A stretch of 56,126 nucleotides of DNA from Clostridia bacterium (GCA_022798895.1 JAAWNJ010000004.1:1-56126); one strand, 5' to 3'; positions 18,529 through 32,141 are shown, numbered from the stretch's first letter. Numbers and translations are program-made. Notes: generated by a model from the letters alone, not told the origin.

Positions 18529-19534
18529 TTAATTTTCAATACTAATTGCATGTGCAATACCAGGAATGCTTTCCCCTTGTTGAGAGCTCATAGAATTCAT
18601 TAAAGCACCGTGTTGCAATTAATAAAATCTTATTTAATTTCTTTTCTTGTAATTGTTTGTAAAAATAGCCAGAGAAAGTAGTACCAACACAAGCACAACC
18701 ACTTCCACCAGAGTGCGTATCTTGTTTTTCTTTGTCAAAAATAAGGACACCACAGTCGTTATAATTACTTTTAATATTATAACCTTTGGTTTCAGAGAGC
18801 TCTGTTAAAATTTCTTTTCCAATATAACCTAAATCGCCTGTAATAATAGCATCATAGTAGCTTGGCTTGCGACCAGTATCTCTAAAATGTGTAATTAAAG
18901 TGTCTAGTGCAGCAGGAGCCATAGCAGCCCCCATGTTATTAGCGTCTTTAATTCCCATGTCCACTATTTTTCCTGGTGTTATCATAGTAATAAAAGGACC
19001 TGTACCATTAGCGCTTACAACAGCAGCTCCTGAGCCTGTAACAGTCCATTGAGCAGATTGTGGTCTTTGATTTCCAAGTTCTAGTGGGAAACGGAATTGC
19101 TTTTCAGCACTACAAAAGTGGCTAGATGTTGCACATAATACATTAGTAGCAGCACCAGATTCTACAAAAACACTGCCTAGACATAAACTTTCTACAAAAG
19201 TAGAACAAGCACCAAATACTCCAAAAAAAGGAATATTTAATTCACGTAAACCGAAACTAGAAGAAATACATTGATTTAATAAATCACCAGCAAAACAATA
19301 GTCAATATCAGTTGCAGCAATACCAGATTTGGTAACTGCCATATTAACAGTCTCTTTTATAATTTTGCTTTCTGCTTTTTCCCAAGTTTTTTCACCCCAA
19401 AACTCATCATCTAAGCATTGGTCAAAATATTTAGCAAGAGGACCTTGAGCCTCTTTAGGACCAACGATACTAGCTGTAGATACAATAGTAGGGGGATTAT
19501 CCAATTGTATGGTTTGTGTACCTAATCGTTTCAT
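18529..19534 (-). CDS. spoVAD: Stage V sporulation protein AD, with +1 frameshift at an in-frame CGG (18610..18608); ORF track ends at 18542 in the wrong frame
   Basis: ...KILLIAT[C]GALMNSMSSQQGESIPGIAHAISIEN* after skipping one base matches the SpoVAD C-terminal pattern (ATGALLSP...TIPTIAHG). Confidence 0.9.
18608..18610 (-). other. CGG +1 frameshift site, spoVAD
   Basis: GCA ACA CGG TGC TTT; expected GCA ACA GGT GCT TTA. Confidence 0.85.
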
Positions 19535-19546
19535 AAAACTTCACTC

Positions 19547-19993
19547 CTATCCTTGAAAAAACGTAGCAATAATACCAACAATAACAGAAGCAGAAATACC
19601 AAATACAAGCACTGGTCCTGCAACTGTAAACATTTTTCCTCCAACACCCATAATATACCCTTCGGATTTATATTCAATTGCAGGAGAAACAATAGAGTTG
19701 GCAAATCCAGTAATTGGAACTAGGGAACCAGCACCTGCAAATTTTCCTATTTTATTAAAGACATTTAATCCTGTTAAAATAGCAGAAATGGCAATTAAGA
19801 TGATAGAAACAACAGTAGATGCTGAAGTTTGGTCCATTCCCTGGTACTGACAAAAATCCATGATAATTTGTCCTATAGAGCAGATAAGACCACCTACCCA
19901 AAAGGCATTAAAGCAGTTTTTTAGAATAGGGGAATTAGGAGACTTTTGGTCTACATAGTCACTATATTCTTGTTTAGTTTCAATTGGCTTCAT
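19547..19993 (-). CDS. spoVAC: Stage V sporulation protein AC
   Basis: NCFNAFWVGGLICSIGQIIMDF...FAGAGSLVPITGFANSIVSPAIEYKSEGYI. Confidence 0.92.
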   Translation of the reverse strand: MKPIETKQEYSDYVDQKSPNSPILKNCFNAFWVGGLICSIGQIIMDFCQYQGMDQTSASTVVSIILIAISAILTGLNVFNKIGKFAGAGSLVPITGFANSIVSPAIEYKSEGYIMGVGGKMFTVAGPVLVFGISASVIVGIIATFFQG

Positions 19994-20008
19994 TAAAAAA
20001 TCTCCTTC

Positions 20009-20224
20009 CTAATTATCCCTATCTCTATCAATGACAAAAGACAAGTCTAAGTCAACATAGTATTGTACTAATTTTTTGCCGTCTATTTTAGCTCTTTGAT
20101 CTAAAATTTTAACATTAGATAAGTAATCAATTGTTTTAGACGCTTCATTTACTGCTTGTACAACGGCATCTTTCCAGGAAACAGTAGATGTTCCTGTAAC
20201 GATTAAATGTTTTTCAATACCCAT
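20009..20224 (-). CDS. Dodecin family protein
   Basis: VTGTSTVSWKDAVVQAVNEASKTIDYLSNVKILDQRAKIDGKKLVQYYVDLDLSFVID matches the dodecin pattern. Confidence 0.8.
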   Translation of the reverse strand: MGIEKHLIVTGTSTVSWKDAVVQAVNEASKTIDYLSNVKILDQRAKIDGKKLVQYYVDLDLSFVIDRDRDN

Positions 20225-20307
20225 TTAAAATCAACCTCCATTTTTTTAGTTCAATTCTATGTTTTCCAAAAAAAGTAGAATTTATACAAAAATTGCAAAA
20301 ATATTAA

Positions 20308-20730
20308 TTATTTATTTTCTTCTTTGGGATAAATAACAGATAATTCTTTTTGGGTACTCATTAAAAATTCAAAAGCTTCTTTAAAAGTTAAATTGTCAAA
20401 ATCAATGGAAAGAATTTTTGAAATCATGGATTTTAATTTTTCATTATTGGAATAGTCTGAGTAATTTTCGATAACACCATAGGTATCATCTACAAATTGA
20501 AATGGAATTTCAAGAGCTTCTAAAAGACGCACATAGCGCTCGCGACAAGAAACAGGAAAACCAACTTTTTCAACTTCTTCATTGAGTTTTCCTAAATTTA
20601 ATTTTAAACAAACAGATAAACGAAGAGCATCTTCACCAAGAGCTAGATAAAAAATGCCAGCTTTAAAAAGATAAACAGTATCGGAATTTTTTTCTTTTAA
20701 CTTTGTGTATTTGGTATATAATTTACTCAT
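20308..20730 (-). CDS. Free-standing MutS domain I-like protein
   Basis: KYTKLKEKNSDTVYLFKAGIFYLALGEDALRLSVCLKLNL...VGFPVSCRERYVRLLEALEIPFQFVD resembles MutS domain I (YxxLKxxYPDxLLFFRMGDFYExFxEDA). Confidence 0.7.
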   Translation of the reverse strand: MSKLYTKYTKLKEKNSDTVYLFKAGIFYLALGEDALRLSVCLKLNLGKLNEEVEKVGFPVSCRERYVRLLEALEIPFQFVDDTYGVIENYSDYSNNEKLKSMISKILSIDFDNLTFKEAFEFLMSTQKELSVIYPKEENK

Positions 20731-20953
20731 AATAAAAAGTACCTCCTTAAATAAATGGATTTAATCCATGTTTAAGAAAAGTACAATAATTGACACAAAA
20801 AAATATAAAAAATCTTAATATTTTCTAATTTCCTTTATTTACTACTAAAATATGACAAAATTATTATAACAGAAAAAAGTTTTTTAGTAAATGGTATTCA
20901 CTAAAAAATAAAGTTATGATATAGTTGTAATATCATAATAAATGAAGGAGAAT

Positions 20954-22720
20954 ATGAAAATGCCAAATCATGAAATCAATGAAAATGAATCAAAACATAT
21001 TATGGGTGAAACTATGCCAAAACATACAGAGAAAACGAAAAGAAGCAAAAAGAAGAAAAAATCAGGAGCAAAGATTTTAATAGTATTTGCAATTTTAGTA
21101 GCCATAATAGGAGCAATCTATTTTGTTTTTAATCATGTTAGTTTAAAAAGATATGAAAGAACTAATCTAGTGATTAATAATAGAAATATGACAGAAAGCT
21201 TAAAGAATGATGTTATTATTGAAAATGGTGTAATTTATATTTCAAGTAAAGATGTTGGAAACTTTTTTGACTCTAGCATTTTCTATGATAACAAATATGA
21301 TCAAATTATTACCAGTTCTTATGATAAATTAGCAGCATTGCCAGTAGGTAAAACACAAATTCAAGTGAATAGTAGTAATGCTACCATTAAAGCTCCAGTA
21401 GTAAAAAAAGAAAATAACTTTTATATTCCATTTTCAGCATTAGAAGATATTTATAATGTAAAAGTAAATTATCAAGAAAGCATGAACATTGTAACAGTGG
21501 ATTCTTTAGATAGAGATTACAGCATTGCCACAGCTTCTAAAAATAGTAATGTAAAATATAAACCAAGTGATTTTTCCAAAACACTTGCAAAAGTGAAAAA
21601 AGGAGATAGTTACATTATTGCAAATCGTGAGGATTTTCCTATACAAGATGGTTGGACAAGGGTAAGAACTGCAGATGGCGTTCTTGGATATGTAAAAACA
21701 AAAGGTATGGGACCAATCAATACCATTCGTGAGGGAGTAGTAGAAAAGAAAAAAGTAGAAGGACCTGTTAGCTTAGTTTGGGATTATTATTCAGAATATG
21801 TAACAGCACCAGATAGAAGTGGAACAACAATAAAAGGTGTTAATGTAGTTTCACCAACATTCTTTATTTTAAAAACATTAGGAAAAGGTGCAGTAGAAGA
21901 AAATGTTGGTGACGCAGGCAAAAAGTATATAGCATGGGCAAAACAAAATGGATATCAAGTATGGCCAAGTATTTCAAACAATTCTCGTATTGACACAACA
22001 GCGGAAATTATGAGAGATTACAAGCTAAGAGAAAAGTTAATTAACAATATTTTAAACTATGTCACAACTTACCAATTAGATGGAATTAACATTGACTTTG
22101 AAAATATGTATGCAGAAGATAAAGATAACTTTACACAATTTTTAGCAGAATTAAGACCACGTTTAAATGAGATTGGAGCAGTACTTTCCGTAGATGTTAC
22201 AGCACCAGATGGTGGAGAGACATGGTCTATGTGCTATAACAGAAATGCGATTAGCAAAATTGCAGATTATATCATTTTCATGGGGTATGACCAATATGGA
22301 GTATCTTCAACCAAATCTGGAACAACAGCAGGTGGAGATTGGGTAGAAACGAATATCAAGAAATTTTTAGGGCAAGAAGGAGTAGAACCAGATAAATTAA
22401 TTTTAGGAATACCATTCTATACCAGACTATGGGTAGAAAGAAATGGCAAGATATCTTCTAGAGATACGGTTAATATGAAAGCAGTTGATAAGGTATTACC
22501 AGCAAGTGCCAAGAAAAAATGGGACGAAAATTTAAAACAAAACTATGTAGAATACAAGCAAAATGGAGCAACTTACAAAATGTGGGTAGAAGATGAAAAA
22601 TCCATTGAAGCAAAATTAGACTTAATTGGCCAATACAAATTAGCAGGAGCAGCTTTCTGGGAGAAAGATATGGAATCTGATAGTATTTGGAATATAGTTT
22701 CTAGTAAATTAGGTATTTAG
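20954..22720 (+). CDS. GH18 glycosyl hydrolase with N-terminal TM, stalk (copper amine oxidase-like) and SH3 domains; spore-cortex/YaaH-like
   Basis: YQLDGINIDFENMYAEDKDNFTQFLAELRPRL, ADYIIFMGYDQYG, LILGIPFYTRLW; RBS AAGGAG. Confidence 0.85.
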   Translation: MKMPNHEINENESKHIMGETMPKHTEKTKRSKKKKKSGAKILIVFAILVAIIGAIYFVFNHVSLKRYERTNLVINNRNMTESLKNDVIIENGVIYISSKDVGNFFDSSIFYDNKYDQIITSSYDKLAALPVGKTQIQVNSSNATIKAPVVKKENNFYIPFSALEDIYNVKVNYQESMNIVTVDSLDRDYSIATASKNSNVKYKPSDFSKTLAKVKKGDSYIIANREDFPIQDGWTRVRTADGVLGYVKTKGMGPINTIREGVVEKKKVEGPVSLVWDYYSEYVTAPDRSGTTIKGVNVVSPTFFILKTLGKGAVEENVGDAGKKYIAWAKQNGYQVWPSISNNSRIDTTAEIMRDYKLREKLINNILNYVTTYQLDGINIDFENMYAEDKDNFTQFLAELRPRLNEIGAVLSVDVTAPDGGETWSMCYNRNAISKIADYIIFMGYDQYGVSSTKSGTTAGGDWVETNIKKFLGQEGVEPDKLILGIPFYTRLWVERNGKISSRDTVNMKAVDKVLPASAKKKWDENLKQNYVEYKQNGATYKMWVEDEKSIEAKLDLIGQYKLAGAAFWEKDMESDSIWNIVSSKLGI

Positions 22721-22771
22721 TAAGAGCACCACTCAAGCCTAGTAGTTATAAAAAATAAAAATTCATAAAAT

Positions 22772-22816
22772 AAAAAACACCTCCATAGAATAGTAAAAAT
22801 AAGGAGGTGTTTTTGT
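22772..22816 (+). terminator. Hairpin that is both terminator and SD-sequestering stem
   Basis: AAAAAACACCTCC-loop-GGAGGTGTTTTTG; GGAGGTG is the SD of the next ORF. Confidence 0.65.
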
Positions 22817-23833
22817 GTGCAAGGATATTTAAAATTTAAGGAAACTGATGAGGAACTGTATGAAGTGGACGTACCCAAAAAGCCTTCAGGTAATTGGCTA
22901 CAGCAGCTGGCATATTTTTTGACTTGTACCTATTTAAATTTGATTGTAAAAATAAAAAAATGGTTTCATATTATTACTGTAAAAGAAATTTATTTAGGAC
23001 TTATTTTCATTTTACCAATTTCTAATATAGAAAATAGTGAGCAAAAGCAATTAAAGAAGTGTATACCAAAAGTAAAAAGATTAATGCAAAAATATCATGT
23101 ACAGCAAATAGTTTTAGCAGAGGAGTTAAGACAAAATGAGGTGTTTTTGCAAGAATTTCAAAATAATAGGAAAGTAGAAAAGGAAGTACATATTTTAGAT
23201 GGAACAGAAATAATGCCATATTTAATAAAAGACATTGTAGCATATATTTCACAAAAGCAAGGAAAAGCACCAGAATTAGAAGATGTATATTTACTAATTA
23301 AAAATGAGGATTATCGTTATAGAGATAATATTGTATTTTTAGCACAACATTTCAAAACAGTAAATATTGTAACTACTTCTTTAAAAACGTATCAAAAGTT
23401 TGCAAAACAATTAGAAGAGAAACAAGATATTATTGTAACAGTTACGAATAATAAAAAGAAAAGTTTAAAACGTGCTAAATGGATTATCAACTTTGATTTA
23501 CAGACAGAGGAAATGAAAAAGTATACAATTAATCGAACTGCAATTATTATTTATTTGAATAAACAGGGGATATATGAACAAAATAACTTTGAGGGATTAC
23601 ATATTTGTCAAGCAGGAATAGATGTATCACAAGAAATAAAGGAATTTTTTGAAAAAGAGCATTTATTAAATCAATGTTCTTTAACCATTTTATATGAAAG
23701 TACAATAAAAAAAGGACAAAACTTTAGAAAAGTAATAGAAGGCTTACAAAAAGATGAAGTAAAAGTGAAGCAACTTTATGGGAGAAGGGGGATTTTAACA
23801 GACAAGGAATATGAAAAAAATGAAGGATATTAA
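22817..23833 (+). CDS. Hypothetical protein (GTG start)
   Basis: Long ORF, SD AAGGAGGTG 8 nt upstream of GTG. Confidence 0.7.
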   Translation: MQGYLKFKETDEELYEVDVPKKPSGNWLQQLAYFLTCTYLNLIVKIKKWFHIITVKEIYLGLIFILPISNIENSEQKQLKKCIPKVKRLMQKYHVQQIVLAEELRQNEVFLQEFQNNRKVEKEVHILDGTEIMPYLIKDIVAYISQKQGKAPELEDVYLLIKNEDYRYRDNIVFLAQHFKTVNIVTTSLKTYQKFAKQLEEKQDIIVTVTNNKKKSLKRAKWIINFDLQTEEMKKYTINRTAIIIYLNKQGIYEQNNFEGLHICQAGIDVSQEIKEFFEKEHLLNQCSLTILYESTIKKGQNFRKVIEGLQKDEVKVKQLYGRRGILTDKEYEKNEGY

Positions 23834-23918
23834 GTGGCTTTAAGGAAAAAATTTAGATAAGAGACTTGACAAAAATGAAAATATTGTTTATAGTAATACA
23901 CGGCTATAACAGATTAGG

Positions 23919-23948
23919 AAAATAATCTGTTATCATTTTATTTTTACT
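23919..23948 (+). terminator. Hairpin/attenuator upstream of greA
   Basis: TAACAGATTA-GGAAAA-TAATCTGTTA followed by T-rich tract. Confidence 0.6.
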
Positions 23949-24025
23949 GTAGGAATTTTACAAATTACAAAAGGATAGACTTTAGGATTTGCTAATTCAT
24001 ATAGTGATACTAGGAGGAAAGACTT

Positions 24026-24502
24026 ATGGATGAAAAAGAAGTATTATTAACACAAGATGGATATGACAAATTAGAAAAGGAATTAGATGAATTAAAAACA
24101 ACTAAGAGAGCTGAGATTGCAGACAGAATAAAAGTAGCGCTAGGATATGGTGATTTATCTGAGAATTCCGAATATGATGAAGCTAAAAATGCGCAAGCAG
24201 AGAATGAAACAAAGATTGCAGAATTAGAAAACAAATTAAGATATGCTAAAATTATTGATGAATCTGAAATTGATACAAAAACAGTTCAAGTAGGAAATAC
24301 AGTAAAACTATTAGATGTAGAATTCAATGAAGAAGTATGCTATACCATTGTTGGCTCTACAGAGGTAGATTTAGCACAAAATAGAATTTCTAATGAGTCT
24401 CCAATAGGGGTTGCCATTTTAGGAGCTAAAAAGAATCAAACAGTAGAGGTGCAAGCACCAGCAGGTATAGTACAATATAAAATATTATCTATTACTAAAT
24501 AA
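24026..24502 (+). CDS. greA: Transcription elongation factor GreA
   Basis: LTQDGYDKLEKELDELKTTKRAEIADRIKVALGYGDLSENSEYDEAK. Confidence 0.96.
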   Translation: MDEKEVLLTQDGYDKLEKELDELKTTKRAEIADRIKVALGYGDLSENSEYDEAKNAQAENETKIAELENKLRYAKIIDESEIDTKTVQVGNTVKLLDVEFNEEVCYTIVGSTEVDLAQNRISNESPIGVAILGAKKNQTVEVQAPAGIVQYKILSITK

Positions 24503-24507
24503 AAAAT

Positions 24508-24537
24508 AGTGCCATCAAGTTAAAACTTGATGGCACT
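24508..24537. terminator. Bidirectional terminator overlapping the deoD stop codon
   Basis: AGTGCCATCAAGT-TAAA-ACTTGATGGCACT (13-bp perfect stem). Confidence 0.8.
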
Positions 24538-25239
24538 TTCTAATGCAAGTTTAATCATATCATTTAATGATTTTTCTCTTTCTTCTGAAGTACTTTCTTG
24601 TTGTTTATAATAAGAATCAACAACAGTAAGTAAACAGGCAGCATCTTTTTTGAAATAATCAGCCATATAAAATAGAGCAAAAGCTTCCATTTCACAAGCG
24701 ATAATATTTAAGTCTTTTGGAAAACGATTGATGAATGCTGGAATATCTTCTAAATAACCATCAAAACATTCATTACATAAAGTATTTCCTTTGATATATG
24801 GCATATTGATTTCGGTTGCTGTTTTTTCGATTTGGGCATTTAAGCTTTTGCTAGCACTAGCAATATGGCAGTCTTTTTCATTCCAAGAAAAGGCAAAGTT
24901 AGCTTCAGTATAAGACTTATCTACTAGGATAGTATCAAATAAGTTTAAAGCATTGTTGTAAGCTCCACAAGAACCAATACGAATAATTTTTTCTACATCA
25001 TAAAATTTGAATAATTCATAAGAATAAATTCCCATACTAGGCATTCCCATTCCAGAAGAAAAGACGGTTACTTCTTTTCCTTTATAAGTTCCTATATAAG
25101 CAAGCATGTTTCTAACTGTATTAACTAATCGTGCATTCTCTAAAAAATTTTCAGCAATATATTTAGCGCGTAAAGGATCTCCTGGCATTAATACGATTTT
25201 AGCAATATCTTCTTTTTTGGCATTACAATGAATTGACAT
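24520..25239 (-). CDS. deoD: Purine-nucleoside phosphorylase (DeoD type)
   Basis: MSIHCNAKKEDIAKIVLMPGDPLRAKYIAENFLENARLVN...GMGMPSMGIYSYEL...CEMEAFALF; RBS at 25245. Confidence 0.93.
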   Translation of the reverse strand: MSIHCNAKKEDIAKIVLMPGDPLRAKYIAENFLENARLVNTVRNMLAYIGTYKGKEVTVFSSGMGMPSMGIYSYELFKFYDVEKIIRIGSCGAYNNALNLFDTILVDKSYTEANFAFSWNEKDCHIASASKSLNAQIEKTATEINMPYIKGNTLCNECFDGYLEDIPAFINRFPKDLNIIACEMEAFALFYMADYFKKDAACLLTVVDSYYKQQESTSEEREKSLNDMIKLALESAIKF

Positions 25240-25479
25240 TTTTATTTCCTCCTTTTTAAAAACGAATTTATATCTATGAATATATAACATCTTATGAAAA
25301 AAAACAAGTAAAAAGAGATTACATTTTTTATATTGTAAACTAATCGATGTAGATGAAAATCTAAAAAATAGAAAACAAAAAGAGTTTGTGTTGACAAGCA
25401 ATCAATAATAGTGATAATATTAATACATAATAGATTAAAAAAAACCGCATTTTTCGGTTTGATTTTAAATCTATTTTTA

Positions 25480-27180
<1,701 letters not shown>

Positions 27181-27244
27181 TTGTGAAAATAATGTAAAAA
27201 TTTAAAATACCTACTTGACATTTTAAATGAATGGGTATAAAGTA

Positions 27245-27271
27245 TTAGCAGTCTTAAATAAAGACTGCTAA
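27245..27271. promoter_or_regulatory. CIRCE-like HrcA operator (variant)
   Basis: TTAGCAGTC-N9-GACTGCTAA; perfect inverted repeat upstream of groES, canonical CIRCE TTAGCACTC-N9-GAGTGCTAA. Confidence 0.85.
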
Positions 27272-27366
27272 TCTGCTAAGAAAGAGAACTGGCAAAATGC
27301 GACATACAAGCATTTTTGTACTTCTAAAACTGAAAAGATTAGCATAAAATAGAAAAGAGTGTTTAA

Positions 27367-27669
<303 letters not shown>

Positions 27670-27682
27670 GGAGGAAAATAGC

Positions 27683-27712
27683 ATGGCAAAAGAGATTAAG
27701 TTAGCTGTGTGA
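27683..27712 (+). other. Mini-ORF MAKEIKLAV* with strong SD between groES and groEL
   Basis: AAGGAGG SD; peptide repeats the GroEL N-terminus MAKEIK with synonymous-only differences. Confidence 0.5.
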
Positions 27713-27778
27713 AGTGAAACGAGCTACAGATAACTTATGCAATTGAGCGTATGCGAAATTGTAATCCTTAGAAAAAAA
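27695..27778. repeat. Intergenic repeat family A, copy 3 (groES-groEL)
   Basis: TTAAGTTAGCTGTGTGAAGTGAAACGAGCTACAGATAACTTATGCAATTGAGCGTATGCGAAATTGTAATCCTTAG. Confidence 0.85.
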
Positions 27779-27793
27779 CTAGAAGAAGTATAG

Positions 27794-29446
<1,653 letters not shown>

Positions 29447-29455
29447 AATGAAAAA

Positions 29456-29515
29456 GTGTCAGGTTGGGGACGTTCCTTTTCCTGACACTTTTGTCATGTT
29501 AGGGACAGTCCTTAA
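29456..29515. repeat. REP-like GGGGACGTTCC element; possible groEL terminator
   Basis: GTGTCAGGttggggacgttccttttCCTGACACtttt. Confidence 0.7.
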
Positions 29516-29583
29516 AATGGTACTTTACTTTTGCCTTTAATCAAGCTATAATAGAGGAAAAATAAATAAAAGAAGGAATAGAT

Positions 29584-31020
29584 ATGGAACAAAGAACAGT
29601 AGCATTTTGCACTTTAGGTTGTAAAGTAAATCAATATGAAACTAATGCCATGATGCAAGATTTCATAGAAGCAGGATATGAAATAGTAGAATTTGAAGAA
29701 AGAGCTGATATTTATGTTGTGAATACCTGCACAGTAACGAATATGGCTGACAAAAAATCAAGGCAGATGCTAAGAAGAGTCAAGGAAATTAACCCTGACT
29801 CTGTTCTTGTTGCAGTAGGATGTTATGTACAAGTAGCAAAAGAGAAATTAGAAGAAATGCCTGAAATTGATTTGATTTTAGGAGTAAATGAAAAAAGTGA
29901 AATTGTAGAATATGTAGAAGCAACTATTTTTCAAAGAAATGAATTACAAATGCCAAAAGAAGAAAAGGAAAGAACAGAAAAGTATAGACAATTGGTAGGA
30001 GTAGAACTAGAAAAAAATGGGACAAGTATACTAGAAAAGATTTCAAATGTAGCAGAGCAAGAAGAATTTGTAGAATTTGGACCAGTAACTTATACAGAAA
30101 AAACAAGAGCAGTGATCAAAGTACAAGATGGCTGTAATCAATTTTGTTCTTATTGCATTATTCCCTATGCTAGAGGACGTATTAGAAGTAGAAGACCAGA
30201 GTGGGTAATTAAAGAAATAACAAAAATAGCAGAAAAAGGAATTAAAGAAGTTGTATTAACAGGAATTCATTTGGCATCTTATGGCAAGGACTTTAATAAG
30301 AATATTGTTAGGGATATTTCAGATGACATAAAATATGAAGTAGGAGAGGGAGAATTTTTGTTAATCGACTTATTAGAAGAAATACAGAAAATAGAAGGAA
30401 TTGAAAGAATACGTTTAGGGTCATTAGAACCTACTTTGATTACAGAAAACTTTGTAAAAAGGTTATCAAAACTTTCAAAAATATGTGGACAATTTCATCT
30501 GTCTTTACAAAGTGGGTGTAATGAGACTTTAAAAAGAATGAATAGAAAATATACTATAGAAGAATTTGAAAAAGGAGTAGAACTCTTAAGAAAGACTTAT
30601 CCAGAAGTACATTTGACAACAGACATAATTGTAGGATTTTCCGGAGAGACGGAAGAAGAATTCCAAAAGACCTATGAATTTTTAAAAAGAATCAAGTTCT
30701 ATAAAATGCACATTTTTAAATATTCACCAAGAAGTGGAACAGTGGCAGCGAAAATGCCAAATCAAATTGATGGGAATATCAAAGAAACAAGAAGTAATTT
30801 ATTAATGGAACTTTCAGACAAAAATGAAGTGGAATATCAAAAAAGATATATAGGGAAGAAAGTAGAGGTTCTGCTAGAAGAAAGAGAAGGAGAATACCTT
30901 AAAGGACACACAACAAATTATATGGTAGTAAAAGTAAAGACATTAAAAGAATTAGAAAATACCATTCAAAAGTTAAGTATAATAGGTGTAGGAGATTTGG
31001 AGTTGATAGGGGATAGATAG
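29584..31020 (+). CDS. mtaB: tRNA (t6A37) methylthiotransferase MtaB, radical SAM
   Basis: FCTLGCKVNQYET, DGCNQFCSYCIIPYARG, TDIIVGFSGETEEEF. Confidence 0.95.
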   Translation: MEQRTVAFCTLGCKVNQYETNAMMQDFIEAGYEIVEFEERADIYVVNTCTVTNMADKKSRQMLRRVKEINPDSVLVAVGCYVQVAKEKLEEMPEIDLILGVNEKSEIVEYVEATIFQRNELQMPKEEKERTEKYRQLVGVELEKNGTSILEKISNVAEQEEFVEFGPVTYTEKTRAVIKVQDGCNQFCSYCIIPYARGRIRSRRPEWVIKEITKIAEKGIKEVVLTGIHLASYGKDFNKNIVRDISDDIKYEVGEGEFLLIDLLEEIQKIEGIERIRLGSLEPTLITENFVKRLSKLSKICGQFHLSLQSGCNETLKRMNRKYTIEEFEKGVELLRKTYPEVHLTTDIIVGFSGETEEEFQKTYEFLKRIKFYKMHIFKYSPRSGTVAAKMPNQIDGNIKETRSNLLMELSDKNEVEYQKRYIGKKVEVLLEEREGEYLKGHTTNYMVVKVKTLKELENTIQKLSIIGVGDLELIGDR

Positions 31021-31184
31021 AGACTTGTAGAAGAGAAATGGGTAGAAAAAATTAAATATTACAACAATATTACAACAATATTAAGTTTATATTACACTGT
31101 GCCAAAATTGTTGTTTTTACTCATAAAATGTTGTACAATAAATAAAGTAACGATATTTTCAAAAAGTGTGAGGAGGAACAAAGC

Positions 31185-32141
31185 ATGGCTAAAAATCCAA
31201 TGCAAAGAAAAGCGCAAAATTCATTCTTATTAGGAATGTTAATTACTTTATTGATTACAGGGCTAGTTATAGCATTCTTAGTATTACAATTAACAAAGTT
31301 AACAAAGGATCAACAAAAGGCAAAATCCCTTTTGAAAACAGTATATGTAGTATCACAAGATATAGAATCAGGAGAACCAATTACTTCTGATAAATTAATA
31401 GAGAAAACAGTAGATGGAAGTACTATTCCAGCTAATGCTTTGACAACAACAGATTTAGATGAAAAAACAGACATACTAGATGAAAATGGAAATTTAATAA
31501 AAAAAGTAGAAGTGGTTTCTAAAATTAAATTGATGCAAGGTACAGTACTTACCAGTGAAATGATTACAGAAACAGGAGAGCTTGCAGCAGATTTGAGAAA
31601 ACAAGAATATAATATGTTTGTGATTCCATCACAATTAACTACTGGTCAATATGTAGATGTACGTTTAAGATTACCAAATGGAAAAGACTATATTGTAGTA
31701 TCGCATAAAAGAATTACCATTCCAGACTACGAAGGAACATTATCAGTAAATACAGTATCTTTAAACGTGTCAGAATTGGAAATTTTAACTTTAAGTTGTG
31801 CAATTGTAGAAGCATACAAAATTAGTGGTTCACTTTTATATGTGAATCAATATATAGAACCAGGACTACAAAAAGAAGCAACACCAACATACATACCAGA
31901 TGGTGATACCCTTAATTTAATTCGAAGAGATCCAAACTGCGTTGCAGAAGCAGCAAATGCTCTTATTGAATGGAACAATAATGATGGAAATAGAACAACA
32001 GTTAGAAATCCAATTAATAATGCATTAAATGAAAATTCTGAAAATGCAACAGAAAATGCTATAAATGCATTAAAAGAAGAACTTCAAAAAGCACAAGAGG
32101 AAAGACAAAAATATTTAGAATCATTAGGTGGAACATATTAA
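31185..32141 (+). CDS. SAF-domain (CpaB/RcpC-like) pilus assembly protein
   Basis: N-terminal TM then VVSQDIESGEPITSDKLIEKTV...VSKIKLMQGTVLTSEMI SAF pattern; first gene of cluster. Confidence 0.65.
   Translation: MAKNPMQRKAQNSFLLGMLITLLITGLVIAFLVLQLTKLTKDQQKAKSLLKTVYVVSQDIESGEPITSDKLIEKTVDGSTIPANALTTTDLDEKTDILDENGNLIKKVEVVSKIKLMQGTVLTSEMITETGELAADLRKQEYNMFVIPSQLTTGQYVDVRLRLPNGKDYIVVSHKRITIPDYEGTLSVNTVSLNVSELEILTLSCAIVEAYKISGSLLYVNQYIEPGLQKEATPTYIPDGDTLNLIRRDPNCVAEAANALIEWNNNDGNRTTVRNPINNALNENSENATENAINALKEELQKAQEERQKYLESLGGTY

Noticed and set aside
31060-31130. Short direct repeats ATTACAACAATATTACAACAATATTA as a CRISPR-like array
   Set aside because: Only two short units, no spacers; likely promoter-region repeat
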